A stretch of DNA of 64,000 bases from positions 1 through 64,000 of the forward strand of contig JAIMBT010000004.1 in assembly GCA_023511295.1 (NCBI GenBank), in the 5' to 3' direction. Each line of letters opens with the position of its first letter. Within the stretch, counting starts at the first letter, position 1. The stretch is from Alicyclobacillus sp. (GTDB lineage Bacteria > Bacillota > Bacilli > Alicyclobacillales > Alicyclobacillaceae). Below are positions 51,966 to 60,309 of this stretch, piece after piece. The notes under the pieces are model-generated. The model did no database searches and was not told the origin of the DNA. It saw nothing but the letters and a program-made list of their open reading frames with translations. Position numbers and translations under genes: made by a program.

Positions 51966-52052
51966 TTCTCTGCTTCTCTCCCAGCTCTCTGTATGTGTAG
52001 GTATCCCTTGGTCTTCATCAGATGTCCATCGGAAGGTGTGGCGTGGTGATAT

Positions 52053-52562
52053 TCACCGACATGTCCCGTCGTCGATGGGTGTCCCCGCAGTGGAAACCCT
52101 CGGGGTCCCCTGTGCCTCCGGGTCGAGGATGCGAATCAGCTCTGCGTTCAGGTTCAGGAGCGCGGTCACATCCTCAGGCGGAAGCTCCACGAACCGCAGC
52201 AGCGCCCTCGACAACAGGGACTCGTCTCCGTAAGCTTCCGCCACCAGTTGTTGGCCCGCGTCCGTCAAGCGGATGGCGACCGTCCGTTGGTCTTCATCGA
52301 GCCGATCCCGGTGGACCAACCCAGACTCCACCAGACGTTTCACCACGCCGCTGACCGTGCTGCACCCCAGCGCGACGCGCTCAGACAGTTCGCCGAGCGA
52401 CAGGTTCGGCTCCTCTTCCAGCGCCCGCATCACCAACATCTGCACCGGCGTGACGCCCAGTTGGTCGGCCTGCATGCGCATCAATGTGTTCATCGACCGG
52501 TGAACCTGGCGCATGGAATGCAGTACCTCCCGCGCGCGCGTTTGCGCTGCGTGCTCCGACAT
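52053..52562 (-). CDS. MarR-family regulator of the MFS-MATE operon
   Basis: The 169-aa product has the winged-helix sequence LSLGELSERVALGCSTVSGVVKRLVESGLVHRDRLDEDQRTVAIRLTDAGQQL, with the DEDQR wing of MarR proteins. The ATG at 52562 lies eight bases after GAGAGG, better than the GTG at 52571. A perfect inverted repeat overlaps its presumed -10 at 52592-52606, so it likely represses its own operon (MarR, MFS, MATE) until a ligand binds. A terminator-bearing leader sits upstream (52633-52731). Confidence 0.87.
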   Translation of the reverse strand: MSEHAAQTRAREVLHSMRQVHRSMNTLMRMQADQLGVTPVQMLVMRALEEEPNLSLGELSERVALGCSTVSGVVKRLVESGLVHRDRLDEDQRTVAIRLTDAGQQLVAEAYGDESLLSRALLRFVELPPEDVTALLNLNAELIRILDPEAQGTPRVSTAGTPIDDGTCR

Positions 52563-52591
52563 CCATGCCACCTCTCATTCGTTCTTCCTGA

Positions 52592-52626
52592 TGCGAAACA
52601 TTCGCACCCTAACATTTCGTATTCAA
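52592..52626 (-). promoter_or_regulatory. promoter and operator of the MarR-MFS-MATE operon
   Basis: On the minus strand TTGAAT (52621-52626) and AATGTT (52597-52602) are 18 bases apart. The inverted repeat TGCGAA-ACA-TTCGCA (52592-52606) covers the -10, the position expected for a repressor site. Confidence 0.5.
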
Positions 52627-52632
52627 AATAAA

Positions 52633-52665
52633 AACCCGCAGGATATCTTACTGCCTCCTGCAGGT
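52633..52665 (-). terminator. intrinsic terminator upstream of the MarR promoter
   Basis: On the minus strand CCTGCAGGA pairs with TCCTGCGGG over 9 bp around a 12-base loop, followed directly by TTTTTATTTT. There is no annotated gene upstream on this strand for it to end, so it may terminate a short leader or small RNA started at the promoter-like pair at 52703-52731. Confidence 0.65.
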
Positions 52666-52702
52666 GTCGTCAATAGCGTGTCGATTCGTCTCATCTCGAA
52701 CC

Positions 52703-52731
52703 AGTATAGGGCCTTTCCGACCATTTGTACA
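52703..52731 (-). promoter_or_regulatory. possible minus-strand promoter of a short RNA
   Basis: TGTACA (52726-52731) and TATACT (52703-52708) are spaced exactly 17 bases on the minus strand. Transcription from here would end at the terminator at 52633-52665, giving an RNA of about 65-70 bases. Confidence 0.35.
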
Positions 52732-52845
52732 CCCGATTCTGAATGTTCCCGAAATGTAAGCGGATTCTTTCTTGCTGTGCGGCGGAATCGGTTTCCGATA
52801 CAATGACAACTGTGGACAATTCGCGTCCAGGAGGTGTTCGAGTCG

Positions 52846-53709
52846 ATGGCTGACCCGTTTGTCTTTGCCTGTATTGCGCCGCACGGTCTCCCTGTGATTG
52901 AAGCGTTGTCACCCCGAGATCCCGAACTCATGGCGACCACCCGCTCCAGTATGCAAAAACTCGGTATCTGGATGAAAGAGGCCCGCCCGGAGACCATTGT
53001 CGTTCTGACCCCGCACGGTTTGCGTATCGACGGCGCATTCACCGTGATTGACGCCTCGCACATGTCGGGCGAGATGTCGGAGCACACACTCGCCGGGATG
53101 TCCGGCGAAGCCCTGCCGCTGCCGGGAAACGTCGTGGGGATGCACCGACTGGTCGACCGCCAGCTGGCGCGGCAGGTCGTCGAGTCGGCGGCCGGCAGAG
53201 GCATCCCCGTCGCGGCAGCGAACTTCGCGACTTCCGAAGGTCCGTTTTCAAACCTACCGCTTGACTGGGGCGCGATGATCCCGCTGTACTTCATGCCGGA
53301 CACCCCGGTCGTCGTCGTGACACCATCGCGCCGCCTGTCCGACACCGACCACCTGCGGTTCGGCGCGGCCCTTGCGGACGCCGTCCGTCAATCCGGCAAA
53401 CGCGTTGGACTGATTGCGAGTTGCGACTGGTCCCACGCCCATCATCCCACCGGGCCGTACGGATTCCACGAGGACGCGGCGTGGTTGGACGAGCAGGTCG
53501 TGCAGCTGCTGAAGACGAACGAGATTGAAGCCATGCAGCAGTTTTCTCCGGAGCGCGTGGCCAACGCGAAGCCGGACGGTATCTGGCAGGCGCTCATCCT
53601 CGCTGGCGCCATCGCCAAGGAACACCGGCACGTGGAATTTCTATCCTACGAAGTGCCGACCTATTTTGGACTGATGTGTGTGGCCTATCACGGGTCACCC
53701 CGCGGCTAG
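52846..53709 (+). CDS. LigB-like class III extradiol dioxygenase-family protein
   Basis: The 287-aa product starts MADPFVFACIAPHGLPVIEAL and has the LigB/AMMECR1-partner pattern: VVLTPHGLRIDGAF, SLRLS-type strands, GLIASCDWSHAHHPTGPYGFHEDAAWLDEQV (metal His region) and FLSYEVPTYFGLMCVAYH at the end. The APHG and TPHG histidines with SHAHH are candidate metal ligands. The family includes aromatic-ring dioxygenases and AmmeMemoRadiSam proteins; no ring-cleavage operon is adjacent. The ATG at 52846 lies eleven bases after AGGAGG; the GTG at 52834 abuts it. Confidence 0.78.
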   Translation: MADPFVFACIAPHGLPVIEALSPRDPELMATTRSSMQKLGIWMKEARPETIVVLTPHGLRIDGAFTVIDASHMSGEMSEHTLAGMSGEALPLPGNVVGMHRLVDRQLARQVVESAAGRGIPVAAANFATSEGPFSNLPLDWGAMIPLYFMPDTPVVVVTPSRRLSDTDHLRFGAALADAVRQSGKRVGLIASCDWSHAHHPTGPYGFHEDAAWLDEQVVQLLKTNEIEAMQQFSPERVANAKPDGIWQALILAGAIAKEHRHVEFLSYEVPTYFGLMCVAYHGSPRG

Positions 53710-53816
53710 TGGCGTCCGCGCGGGCAAAGACAGAGTTTCCTCCGCCTTGGCGGCGGTATTGAGAGGGCTGCTGGGCGAGGTCGCCCGGCTGCCGGATTCA
53801 GAAGGGGGTCCTTTCC

Positions 53817-55859
53817 TTGCAACCACCCGTTGCGAAACGCATCCCGCACCCGCACACCCTGCACGGCGACGTCCGGCCGGACGACTACTACTGGCTGCGC
53901 GAGCGAGACAATCCCGACGTGATTGCCTACCTCGAGGCAGAGAACCGTTACTACCAAGAGATGATGAAGCCCATCGAAGGGTTGACCCAACGCCTCTACG
54001 AGGCGATGGTCGCACGCATCCCGGAAGCCGAAGTGAACGTCCCGGTCCAAGACGGTCCGTACTTTTACTACACGCGCCAGGACAAGCAACTGCAGTACCC
54101 CGTCCACGCGCGCAAACGGGCATCGTCGCGCGCAGATCTCGATGCGGTCGAAGAGGAAGTCATCCTCGACCTCAACGCCATCGCGACAGAGGGCGCGTAT
54201 CTCAGCGTCACCGTCCTGCGCGTCAGCCCGGACCACACGCGCCTCGCGTACCTCGAGAACCGCGACGGCAGCGACCGCTACACCGCGTTCGTGAAGGATT
54301 TGCGAAGCGGCACTCGATTGCCGGATGAGATTCACAACGTGTTTATCTACGGCAGCCTCGAATGGGATGCGTCGGGAACCTACCTTTTCTACACAACCCT
54401 GGACGAGACCCAGCGGCCGTACCAGGTGTGGCGCCACCGCGTCGGAGGCGGTGAAGCCGACACCCTCCTCTACGAGGAGCGCGATACCACGTTCACGTTG
54501 CACCTGTCAAAGTCCCGCGACGGGCGATACCTGTTCGTCCACTCGGACAACAAGACGACCAACGAGATCCGCTACCTCGACGCTGCCGACCCGCTGGGGA
54601 CACTCTGCGTATTTGCGGAGCGGCGACGCGGCATCCTGTACGACCTTGAACACTGGAACGGCCACTTCCTCGTCCTCACGAACGAGGACGCGCCGAACTT
54701 CCGACTGGCAGCGTGCCCGGTCGGAGAGACGTCGCAACCGGTGGACCTCTTCCCGTACGACGACGCGCGTTACTTGGAAGAGGTGTACCCGTTTCGCGAC
54801 GCGCTCCTCCTCGCCGGACGCCAGGACGGGCTGACGCAACTGTGGCGCTTTACGGCGGAGGATGGACTGCAGCAGCTCGCATGGGCGGAACCCGTATACA
54901 CCGTCCGCGTCGGCGACAACCGTGCCTATGACACCGCCGAGGCGCTCATTCACTTCCAGTCCCTGCTCACGCCACGCACCACCTACGCACTCAACCTGCA
55001 GACAGGCGGACGCGTAGCGCTGCAGGTGGCGCCTGTGTCAGGCCCGTACGACGCGGCCGCTTACGAACAGGCGCGCTGGTGGGCGACGGCCGCAGATGGA
55101 ACCCAGATTCCGCTCACCGCAGTCTACAAGGCCGGCCTGTTTGACCACGGACCGGCGCCGCTCATTCTCTATGGGTACGGGTCGTATGGATCGAACAGCG
55201 ACCCTCATTTCGATCCGCTCCGGCTCCCCCTCCTCGACGCAGGCGTGGCCTTCGTCACGGCCCAGGTCCGAGGCGGGTCCGAGATGGGGCGGTCTTGGTA
55301 CGAAGACGGAAAGTTCCTGAACAAGCGCAACACCTTCACGGACTTCGTCGACGCAGCCCAGTTCCTCATTGAACAGGGCTTCACGACGCCAGATCTGCTC
55401 GCCGGCCGCGGCGGCAGCGCGGGTGGCCTGCTGATGGGCGCAGTGGCCAACCTGGCACCGCATCTGTTCAAGGTCCTCGTCCCCGCTGTGCCGTTCGTCG
55501 ACGTCGTCACCACCATGCTCGACGCCAGTATCCCGCTGACGAGCCTGGAGTGGGACGAGTGGGGGAACCCGGCAGACAGGGAGTACTACTTCTACATGAA
55601 GTCGTACAGCCCGTACGACAACGTGGAGGCGAAGCGCTACCCGCACATGCTCGTCACCACAGGGCTTAACGATCCCCGGGTCGCGTACTGGGAGCCGGCC
55701 AAGTGGGTCGCTCGGCTGCGCGCGTCGAAGACCGACGACAACGTGGTGCTGCTCAAGACGAACATGGGAGCCGGCCACTTCGGCGCCTCAGGTCGTTTGA
55801 ACCGCGTGCGCGAGTTGGCCGAAAGCTACGCGTTCGTCCTCGACAAGTTGGGCGTCTAG
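53817..55859 (+). CDS. S9-family prolyl oligopeptidase / oligopeptidase B-like peptidase
   Basis: The 680-aa protein begins PVAKRIPHPHTLHGDVRPDDYYWLRERDNPDVIAYLEAENRYYQE, diagnostic of the PtrB group, and carries LYGYGSYGSNSDPHFDP, VTAQVRGGSEMGRSWYEDGKFLNKRNTFTDFVDAAQFL and GRGGSAGGLLMGAV with the nucleophile Ser at about 533; the Asp is in GLNDPRVAYWEP and the His in GAGHFGASGR. It cleaves short peptides after basic (or prolyl) residues in the cytoplasm. The start is a TTG at 53817 preceded by a purine-rich GAAGGGGG. A 15-bp terminator hairpin follows. Confidence 0.9.
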   Translation: MQPPVAKRIPHPHTLHGDVRPDDYYWLRERDNPDVIAYLEAENRYYQEMMKPIEGLTQRLYEAMVARIPEAEVNVPVQDGPYFYYTRQDKQLQYPVHARKRASSRADLDAVEEEVILDLNAIATEGAYLSVTVLRVSPDHTRLAYLENRDGSDRYTAFVKDLRSGTRLPDEIHNVFIYGSLEWDASGTYLFYTTLDETQRPYQVWRHRVGGGEADTLLYEERDTTFTLHLSKSRDGRYLFVHSDNKTTNEIRYLDAADPLGTLCVFAERRRGILYDLEHWNGHFLVLTNEDAPNFRLAACPVGETSQPVDLFPYDDARYLEEVYPFRDALLLAGRQDGLTQLWRFTAEDGLQQLAWAEPVYTVRVGDNRAYDTAEALIHFQSLLTPRTTYALNLQTGGRVALQVAPVSGPYDAAAYEQARWWATAADGTQIPLTAVYKAGLFDHGPAPLILYGYGSYGSNSDPHFDPLRLPLLDAGVAFVTAQVRGGSEMGRSWYEDGKFLNKRNTFTDFVDAAQFLIEQGFTTPDLLAGRGGSAGGLLMGAVANLAPHLFKVLVPAVPFVDVVTTMLDASIPLTSLEWDEWGNPADREYYFYMKSYSPYDNVEAKRYPHMLVTTGLNDPRVAYWEPAKWVARLRASKTDDNVVLLKTNMGAGHFGASGRLNRVRELAESYAFVLDKLGV

Positions 55860-55874
55860 TTCGAATAAGGCAGC

Positions 55875-55924
55875 ACAGGGCCCTGCCGGCGCCCGCGCAG
55901 CAGCGCGAACCGGCAGGGCCCTGT
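55875..55924. terminator. perfect 15-bp hairpin between convergent genes
   Basis: ACAGGGCCCTGCCGG (55875-55889) and CCGGCAGGGCCCTGT (55910-55924) flank a 20-base loop, between the stop of the S9 peptidase (55859) and the stop of argJ (55977). It can serve both. Confidence 0.65.
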
Positions 55925-55976
55925 ACCGTCTCTCTGTTCACGCCGCCGCTCGGCGGCTTGTCGCAATCGATGGGCG

Positions 55977-57197
55977 TCAGGTTCGGTAATCCCCATTGAT
56001 GCGGACGTAGTCGTAGCTGAGGTCGCATCCCCAACCCGTGGCGGTCGCACAGCCGTCCGTGAGGCCGACCTCGACGACAATGTCTCGTTCGGCCAGGATG
56101 GCGGCCGCCAAGTCTTCGTCGAACGTGAGTGGCTGACCCGAATCCATCAGGACGATGCGTCCAGCGGCGCTGACGAACGAGATGGAGACCCCATCGACAG
56201 AGAACGCCGCCCCGCTGTAGCCCATGGCTGCGAGAATCCGGCCCCAGTTTGCGTCTTCGCCGAAAAACGCCGTCTTCACGAGGTTTGAGGTCAGAATCGA
56301 CTTGACCAGCTTCCTCGCGTCCGCCGTCGTACTGCCGCCCGTGACGCGGACCTCAATCCACTTCGTGGCCCCTTCCCCATCGCGGACAATGGCCTGCGCC
56401 AGTTGCGCACAGACGTACCGGAAGCCCGTTTCGAACGCTGTGAAGTCGGGATGCTCTCGCGTTAGCAGGTGGTTTCCTGCGAGTCCGTTGGCGAGCGCAA
56501 ACACGGTGTCGTTGGTGCTCGTGTCACCGTCCACCGAGATCATGTTGAACGTCTCTTCCGCGGCCTCGCGCAACAGGGCGCGCAAGGTCTGCGGGTCCAC
56601 CGCTGCATCGGTCGTGAGAACACCGAGCATGGTGGCCATGTTGGGGTGAATCATGCCGCTGCCCTTCGCCATCCCACCGATGGTCACGCGGTGGCCGTCG
56701 ACCTGAACCGCCACTGCCGCCTGCTTCAGGCACGTGTCGGTCGTGCGGATGGCATCCGCCGCCGCCTCGCCCGCCGCTTCCCCTGCTGCCAGCTCCTCGC
56801 TGGCCCGCTCGATGCCCGCACACACCGCCGCGACGGGCAGCGGGACGCCGATGACGCCGGTCGACGCCACCAACACGTCGCTCGCGTCCAGCCCCACGGC
56901 TTCGGCTGTGGCTCGGCACATCGCGTCCGCGTGCGCCAAACCTTCGGCACCGGTGCACGCGTTGGCGTTTCCGCTGTTGACGACAATCGCACGCGCGGTG
57001 TCCCGAGCCGCTATTTTCGCCTTTGATACCACGACAGGTGCGGCTTGCACCCGGTTCGTAGTGAACACAGCGGCTGACGACGCTGCCACGTCGCTGACGA
57101 CGAGCGCGACATCCTTTCCTTGTTTCTTCACGCCGGCGCTCACACCGGCCGCGCGAAATCCCCTCGGTGCGGTCACGCCGCCCGGCACTGTCTGCAT
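55977..57197 (-). CDS. argJ: ArgJ, bifunctional glutamate N-acetyltransferase / ornithine acetyltransferase
   Basis: The 406-aa product has GVTAPRGFRAAGVSAGVKKQG at the start, IVVNSGNANACTGAEG, VASTGVIGVPLP, and KGSGMIHPNMATMLGVLTTDA, where the Thr of the ATML motif (about 187) is the autocatalytic cleavage and nucleophile site; the end is DLSYDYVRINGDYRT. It transfers acetyl groups between ornithine and glutamate in arginine synthesis, after self-cleavage into two chains. ATG 57197 lies seven bases after GGAGG; earlier in-frame starts exist. No other arginine gene is adjacent. Confidence 0.95.
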   Translation of the reverse strand: MQTVPGGVTAPRGFRAAGVSAGVKKQGKDVALVVSDVAASSAAVFTTNRVQAAPVVVSKAKIAARDTARAIVVNSGNANACTGAEGLAHADAMCRATAEAVGLDASDVLVASTGVIGVPLPVAAVCAGIERASEELAAGEAAGEAAADAIRTTDTCLKQAAVAVQVDGHRVTIGGMAKGSGMIHPNMATMLGVLTTDAAVDPQTLRALLREAAEETFNMISVDGDTSTNDTVFALANGLAGNHLLTREHPDFTAFETGFRYVCAQLAQAIVRDGEGATKWIEVRVTGGSTTADARKLVKSILTSNLVKTAFFGEDANWGRILAAMGYSGAAFSVDGVSISFVSAAGRIVLMDSGQPLTFDEDLAAAILAERDIVVEVGLTDGCATATGWGCDLSYDYVRINGDYRT

Positions 57198-57361
57198 GTC
57201 CATCCCTCCGCTCGCTGCATGGGCGGTGCCCGCTGGTGCACGCAACTACACCTGTAACAATACCGCCTTCCCGTCCATCTGCCAACGGCGGCGAGCGGAT
57301 TGCCGGATGAACCGCCGCGATGGGCTTCCGTTGTCACGTCGCGGAATGTCAGATACTGTCG

Positions 57362-57390
57362 TTGCCTGGGTGAGCGTTTTCCTTTACAAT
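57362..57390 (+). promoter_or_regulatory. promoter of the NlpC/P60 gene and its riboswitch
   Basis: TTGCCT (57362-57367) and TACAAT (57385-57390) are exactly 17 bases apart. Transcription from about 57397 would carry a leader of some 235 bases with the c-di-AMP riboswitch. Confidence 0.6.
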
Positions 57391-57499
57391 GCAGCCATGG
57401 CACTTCCCTTGGGCGTGAACCTCACCCATACATATCACAGCGCCCTTCCTGTGCCGTGCTCTCCTGTGCTGTAGCGGACCAACGCGGTGCAGCACAGCA

Positions 57500-57625
57500 A
57501 AACCACAACAGTCCGAATCGCGTAAGCGAGCGGGGGATGCATCACTTTGGGGTGAATCGCAGCCGAGCTGCCTAGGGAATCCTTCTCCCGAACCCGTCAA
57601 CTAACCTCGCAGGACTTGAAGGAGC
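57500..57625 (+). ncRNA. c-di-AMP (ydaO/yuaA) riboswitch
   Basis: The leader contains the conserved ydaO blocks in order: CCGAATCGCGTAAGCGAGCGGGGGA, CTTTGGGGTGAATCGC, a CCTAGGGAATCCTTCTCCCGAACCCGTCAACTAACCTCGCAGG stretch and the 3' end running into GAAGGAG. The ribosome binding site (57618-57624) is at the end of the aptamer and CCTTCT at 57581-57586 is complementary to it, so c-di-AMP binding could act on translation. The riboswitch commonly controls cell-wall hydrolases and ion transporters in Firmicutes. Confidence 0.9.
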
Positions 57626-57632
57626 TGCCAGA

Positions 57633-58568
57633 TTGAAAAAGAAGACCCTGATGTCGCTGTGCGCCAGTGCGGTGTGCGCAGGCGCGGCCCTGTTCACGGC
57701 CCCAGCAGCCGCATTCGCAGATGTCAGTGCCTCCGACATGACGATGAAAGGCATTGTCTTCAACCAGGACGTAGTTTCGAAACCGTATGGATTCGTCCAG
57801 AACGGAACCACCTACCTCCCCATCTGGTACCTCATGCAGGCCCTTCACCAGTTGCAGGTCAACAGTCACTGGGCCAACCAGAGTTGGACCTTGGTCACCA
57901 GCGGATCGACAACACCGGACCTCAGCAACGTGAATCCCGGCACGGGCACCACGTCCATCTACCTGAACGGTGAACTGGTCCAGAAGGTCGACACGGTGGT
58001 CGCAACGGACCCGTCGTCCGGTAAGCCCACCACCTACATGCCTGCGTGGTACATCATGCAACTCTTGAATCGCCTCCAGGTTCACTCCAAGTGGAACGGC
58101 ACCGTTTGGCAGATGTACACCGGCACCACACCGCCCGCCATCGGCAACCTCGACATTCAGCCCAACACGCGTCCCCCCGCAGCGCGCAGCGCCCCCAGCC
58201 TAGGCGAACAGATTGTGCAGTACGCGGAACAGTTCATCGGGACACCGTACCAGTACGGTGGTACGTCCGCGAACGGGTTTGACTGCTCCGGTTTCGTGCA
58301 GGCTGTGTTTGCGCACTTCGGTAAGACGCTGCCCCGAACGGCGGCGGAGCAGGCGCAGGTGGGCAGTGCCGTCTCCGAACAAGACCTGAACCCCGGGGAC
58401 CTGGTCTTCTTCGATACCGAAGGCAGCCCGTTCTCTCACGTCGGCATCTACGTCGGCAACGGGGAATTCATCTCGGCGACCACCTCGCGCGGCGTGCGCA
58501 TCTGCAAGTTGGAAGACTCGAGCTACTGGGGTCCGCGGTTCACAAAGGCCACCGACCCAGGTGTATGA
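57633..58568 (+). CDS. secreted NlpC/P60 (C40) cell-wall hydrolase with two N-terminal repeat domains
   Basis: The 311-aa product has a signal peptide (KKKTLMSLCASAVCAGAALFTAPAAAFA), two copies of a GTTYLPIWYLMQALHQLQVNSHWANQSW / PTTYMPAWYIMQLLNRLQVHSKWNGTVW stalk domain (about 55-90 and 130-165), and a C-terminal NlpC/P60 domain with GGTSANGFDCSGFVQAVFAHFG (catalytic Cys about 222), SHVGIYVGNGEFI (His) and a final polar residue. It should cleave peptide cross-links in peptidoglycan outside the cell. It starts with TTG at 57633, eight bases after AAGGAG, and is under the c-di-AMP riboswitch. Confidence 0.92.
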   Translation: MKKKTLMSLCASAVCAGAALFTAPAAAFADVSASDMTMKGIVFNQDVVSKPYGFVQNGTTYLPIWYLMQALHQLQVNSHWANQSWTLVTSGSTTPDLSNVNPGTGTTSIYLNGELVQKVDTVVATDPSSGKPTTYMPAWYIMQLLNRLQVHSKWNGTVWQMYTGTTPPAIGNLDIQPNTRPPAARSAPSLGEQIVQYAEQFIGTPYQYGGTSANGFDCSGFVQAVFAHFGKTLPRTAAEQAQVGSAVSEQDLNPGDLVFFDTEGSPFSHVGIYVGNGEFISATTSRGVRICKLEDSSYWGPRFTKATDPGV

Positions 58569-58604
58569 GGACTGTGCAAAACGTGCACAACCGCGTTTTG
58601 ATCC

Positions 58605-58630
58605 AACGGCCCCTCCGGGGGCCGTTCTTT
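58605..58630 (+). terminator. intrinsic terminator of the NlpC/P60 gene
   Basis: AACGGCCCC (58605-58613) and GGGGCCGTT (58618-58626) form a 9-bp stem followed by CTTT, 36 bases past the stop. Confidence 0.8.
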
Positions 58631-58765
58631 CGTCCTGAACGCCCGTTGCGTCTGGAACAACCATTCGGCGCCGGTCCCGCCCAGGTGAGCCGCCACCCGG
58701 ACACGCGCCGTCGCCCGCACGCCAGGTTCCCCGTATCCTGTCGCATACCGCGAGGGGGTGCGGAG

Positions 58766-59077
58766 ATGGACGCCGTGACAGAGAAACCAACCCTGCACGA
58801 CCGGACCCTGAGAGGTGTCGAACAGGTCATCGACCGAGCCATGAACCACGTCCAGGGGATGGAGCGCGCCATCGTACGGCGCGCCGTGCAGGCGCTGTAC
58901 CCGCGTGTTCGCCAACGCCTGCTCGCCGCTGCGGAGACGGATCTTCGTGAAGAACTGGAGTTCCTGCACACCCTGATTGGCGACATCCTGCAGGACTCGC
59001 CTGCCACGCCGAAGCCTGTGCGTCGACGGGGCCGGAGAGGCGCTCGCCGAGGTCGTGCGGGCGCCAAAACAAGATGA
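58766..59077 (+). CDS. hypothetical basic-tailed protein (103 aa)
   Basis: The product MDAVTEKPTLHDRTLRGVEQVIDRAMNH... is mostly helical, with VQALYPRVRQRLLAAAETDLREELEFLHTLIGDILQD, and ends in an arginine-rich tail (PVRRRGRRGARRGRAGAK) that could bind nucleic acid. The ATG at 58766 follows GAGGGGGTGCGGAG, which supports translation. I do not recognise the family. It is convergent with the CheR gene. Confidence 0.6.
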   Translation: MDAVTEKPTLHDRTLRGVEQVIDRAMNHVQGMERAIVRRAVQALYPRVRQRLLAAAETDLREELEFLHTLIGDILQDSPATPKPVRRRGRRGARRGRAGAKTR

Positions 59078-59107
59078 ACCGCGCACCGGCGATGGGGGCG
59101 AGGCCGC

Positions 59108-59947
59108 TCAACCGTTCGCCGATGCCGCCGAAACGCGCGGCTCATCGTCGACCTTCTGGTAGATGAGCCTGGAAACCTGCGCCAGACCGTACCGGATGGG
59201 CTGTGCAATCTGCTCTGTCCCTCCAACAAACAGGAACCCGCCGGTCCGCAGGCTCGCACACAACTGTGTCAAGACCCGTTCTTTGGCCTCGTCGGTGAAG
59301 TATATCAGCGCATTGCGGCAGACGACCACGTCGAGCCCGCCAGGGTAGCGGTCCGTCACCAGGTCGTGCTGCGCGAACTGGACACACCGCCGGAGTGACG
59401 GTCGGACGACCACCTGCTCACCGTCCGTTTCGAAGAAGCGCCGCACGTCCTCCACGGGCATCTCGGCGACACTGGCGACCGGGTAACGCCCCACCGCCGC
59501 TACCTCCAGCACGCGCGGGTGGACGTCCGTCGCCCATATGCAGATCTGGGGCAGCGCCAGACCGGCTGCCAGCGTGATGGCCAGGCTGTACGCTTCCTCT
59601 CCGGTCGAGCAAGCAGCGCTCCAACACCGAACGGGCCGCCCCAACGTCGCGAGCTGTGGCACCACACGTGCAGCGAAGTCCCGCCACCGGTCCGGGTTTC
59701 GGAAAAATTCCGTGACGTGGATGGTGAGGTGGTCCATGAACTCATCGCGCGACACGGCACCGGACTGCATGGCTCGTCCGAGGTCCTGAAACGTCCTGAA
59801 GCCGCGGCGCGTGCACAGCGCAGCCAGCCGTCGCCGCACCTGTGTCGACTTGTACGCCGCAACGTCCAAGCCGAACGCACGCTGGATGGTCTCTGTGAAC
59901 GAAGCGAAGTCGCGCTCCTGGTTCGTCTCTGGCGGCTCCAAACGCAT
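59108..59947 (-). CDS. CheR-type protein-glutamate O-methyltransferase
   Basis: The 279-aa product has the CheR N-terminal helical domain (FGLDVAAYKSTQVRRRLAALCTRRGF, then HLTIHVTEFFRNPDRW) and the SAM-binding domain with VRCWSAACSTGEEAYSLAITL, IWATDVHPRVLEVAAVGRYP and DVVVCRNALIYFTDEAKERVL, ending FVGGTEQI. It methylates glutamates of chemoreceptors or of regulatory proteins in the cytoplasm. The ATG at 59947 follows AAGGGGTG; the frame runs on to 60328 but that part is not protein-like. No other chemotaxis gene is near. Confidence 0.9.
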   Translation of the reverse strand: MRLEPPETNQERDFASFTETIQRAFGLDVAAYKSTQVRRRLAALCTRRGFRTFQDLGRAMQSGAVSRDEFMDHLTIHVTEFFRNPDRWRDFAARVVPQLATLGRPVRCWSAACSTGEEAYSLAITLAAGLALPQICIWATDVHPRVLEVAAVGRYPVASVAEMPVEDVRRFFETDGEQVVVRPSLRRCVQFAQHDLVTDRYPGGLDVVVCRNALIYFTDEAKERVLTQLCASLRTGGFLFVGGTEQIAQPIRYGLAQVSRLIYQKVDDEPRVSAASANG

Positions 59948-60272
59948 GAGGCACCCCTTGTCGAATCCGCTCCAATGGCACGTGCGGCACCATCGCAGAG
60001 CGAACCACCGCCCGCTTGCGCGCGTCCATGTGCGGGAATGCGACATAGTTCGACTCCTGTGCGGGATCTCCTGTTTCACGAGCGCCAGGGCGGAGTGTGC
60101 ATGCAACAGAATACTTCCCTTGTCGCGTCCCGTCCGCTTGACTGGGTTCATTCCGGTCGCCAGGTACGACGAATTCCGCGTCAGCGCGGTGTACAGCCTC
60201 CCCGTACACGAGTGGCTGCCGGCGCGGGAGTGAGCGGCGGGCCAGCCTCCGGAGACCGTTCTGGTGGCCGAA

Positions 60273-60292
60273 GGGGCAGCGACGGCTGCCCC
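60273..60292 (-). terminator. hairpin after the M14 carboxypeptidase
   Basis: GGGGCAGC (60273-60280) and GCTGCCCC (60285-60292) form an 8-bp stem 18 bases past the minus-strand stop, followed by TTCGG. The 59948-60309 stretch holds no convincing gene; a plus-strand frame ending 60233 (GFIPVARYDEFRVSAVYSLP) has protein-like composition but no start. Confidence 0.45.
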
Positions 60293-60309
60293 ACCCGCAC
60301 CGAGATCGT

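Noticed and set aside
60101-60233. Plus-strand protein-like stretch upstream of the M14 terminator
   Set aside because: GFIPVARYDEFRVSAVYSLP looks like protein, but there is no start or family match and the frame upstream is biased.
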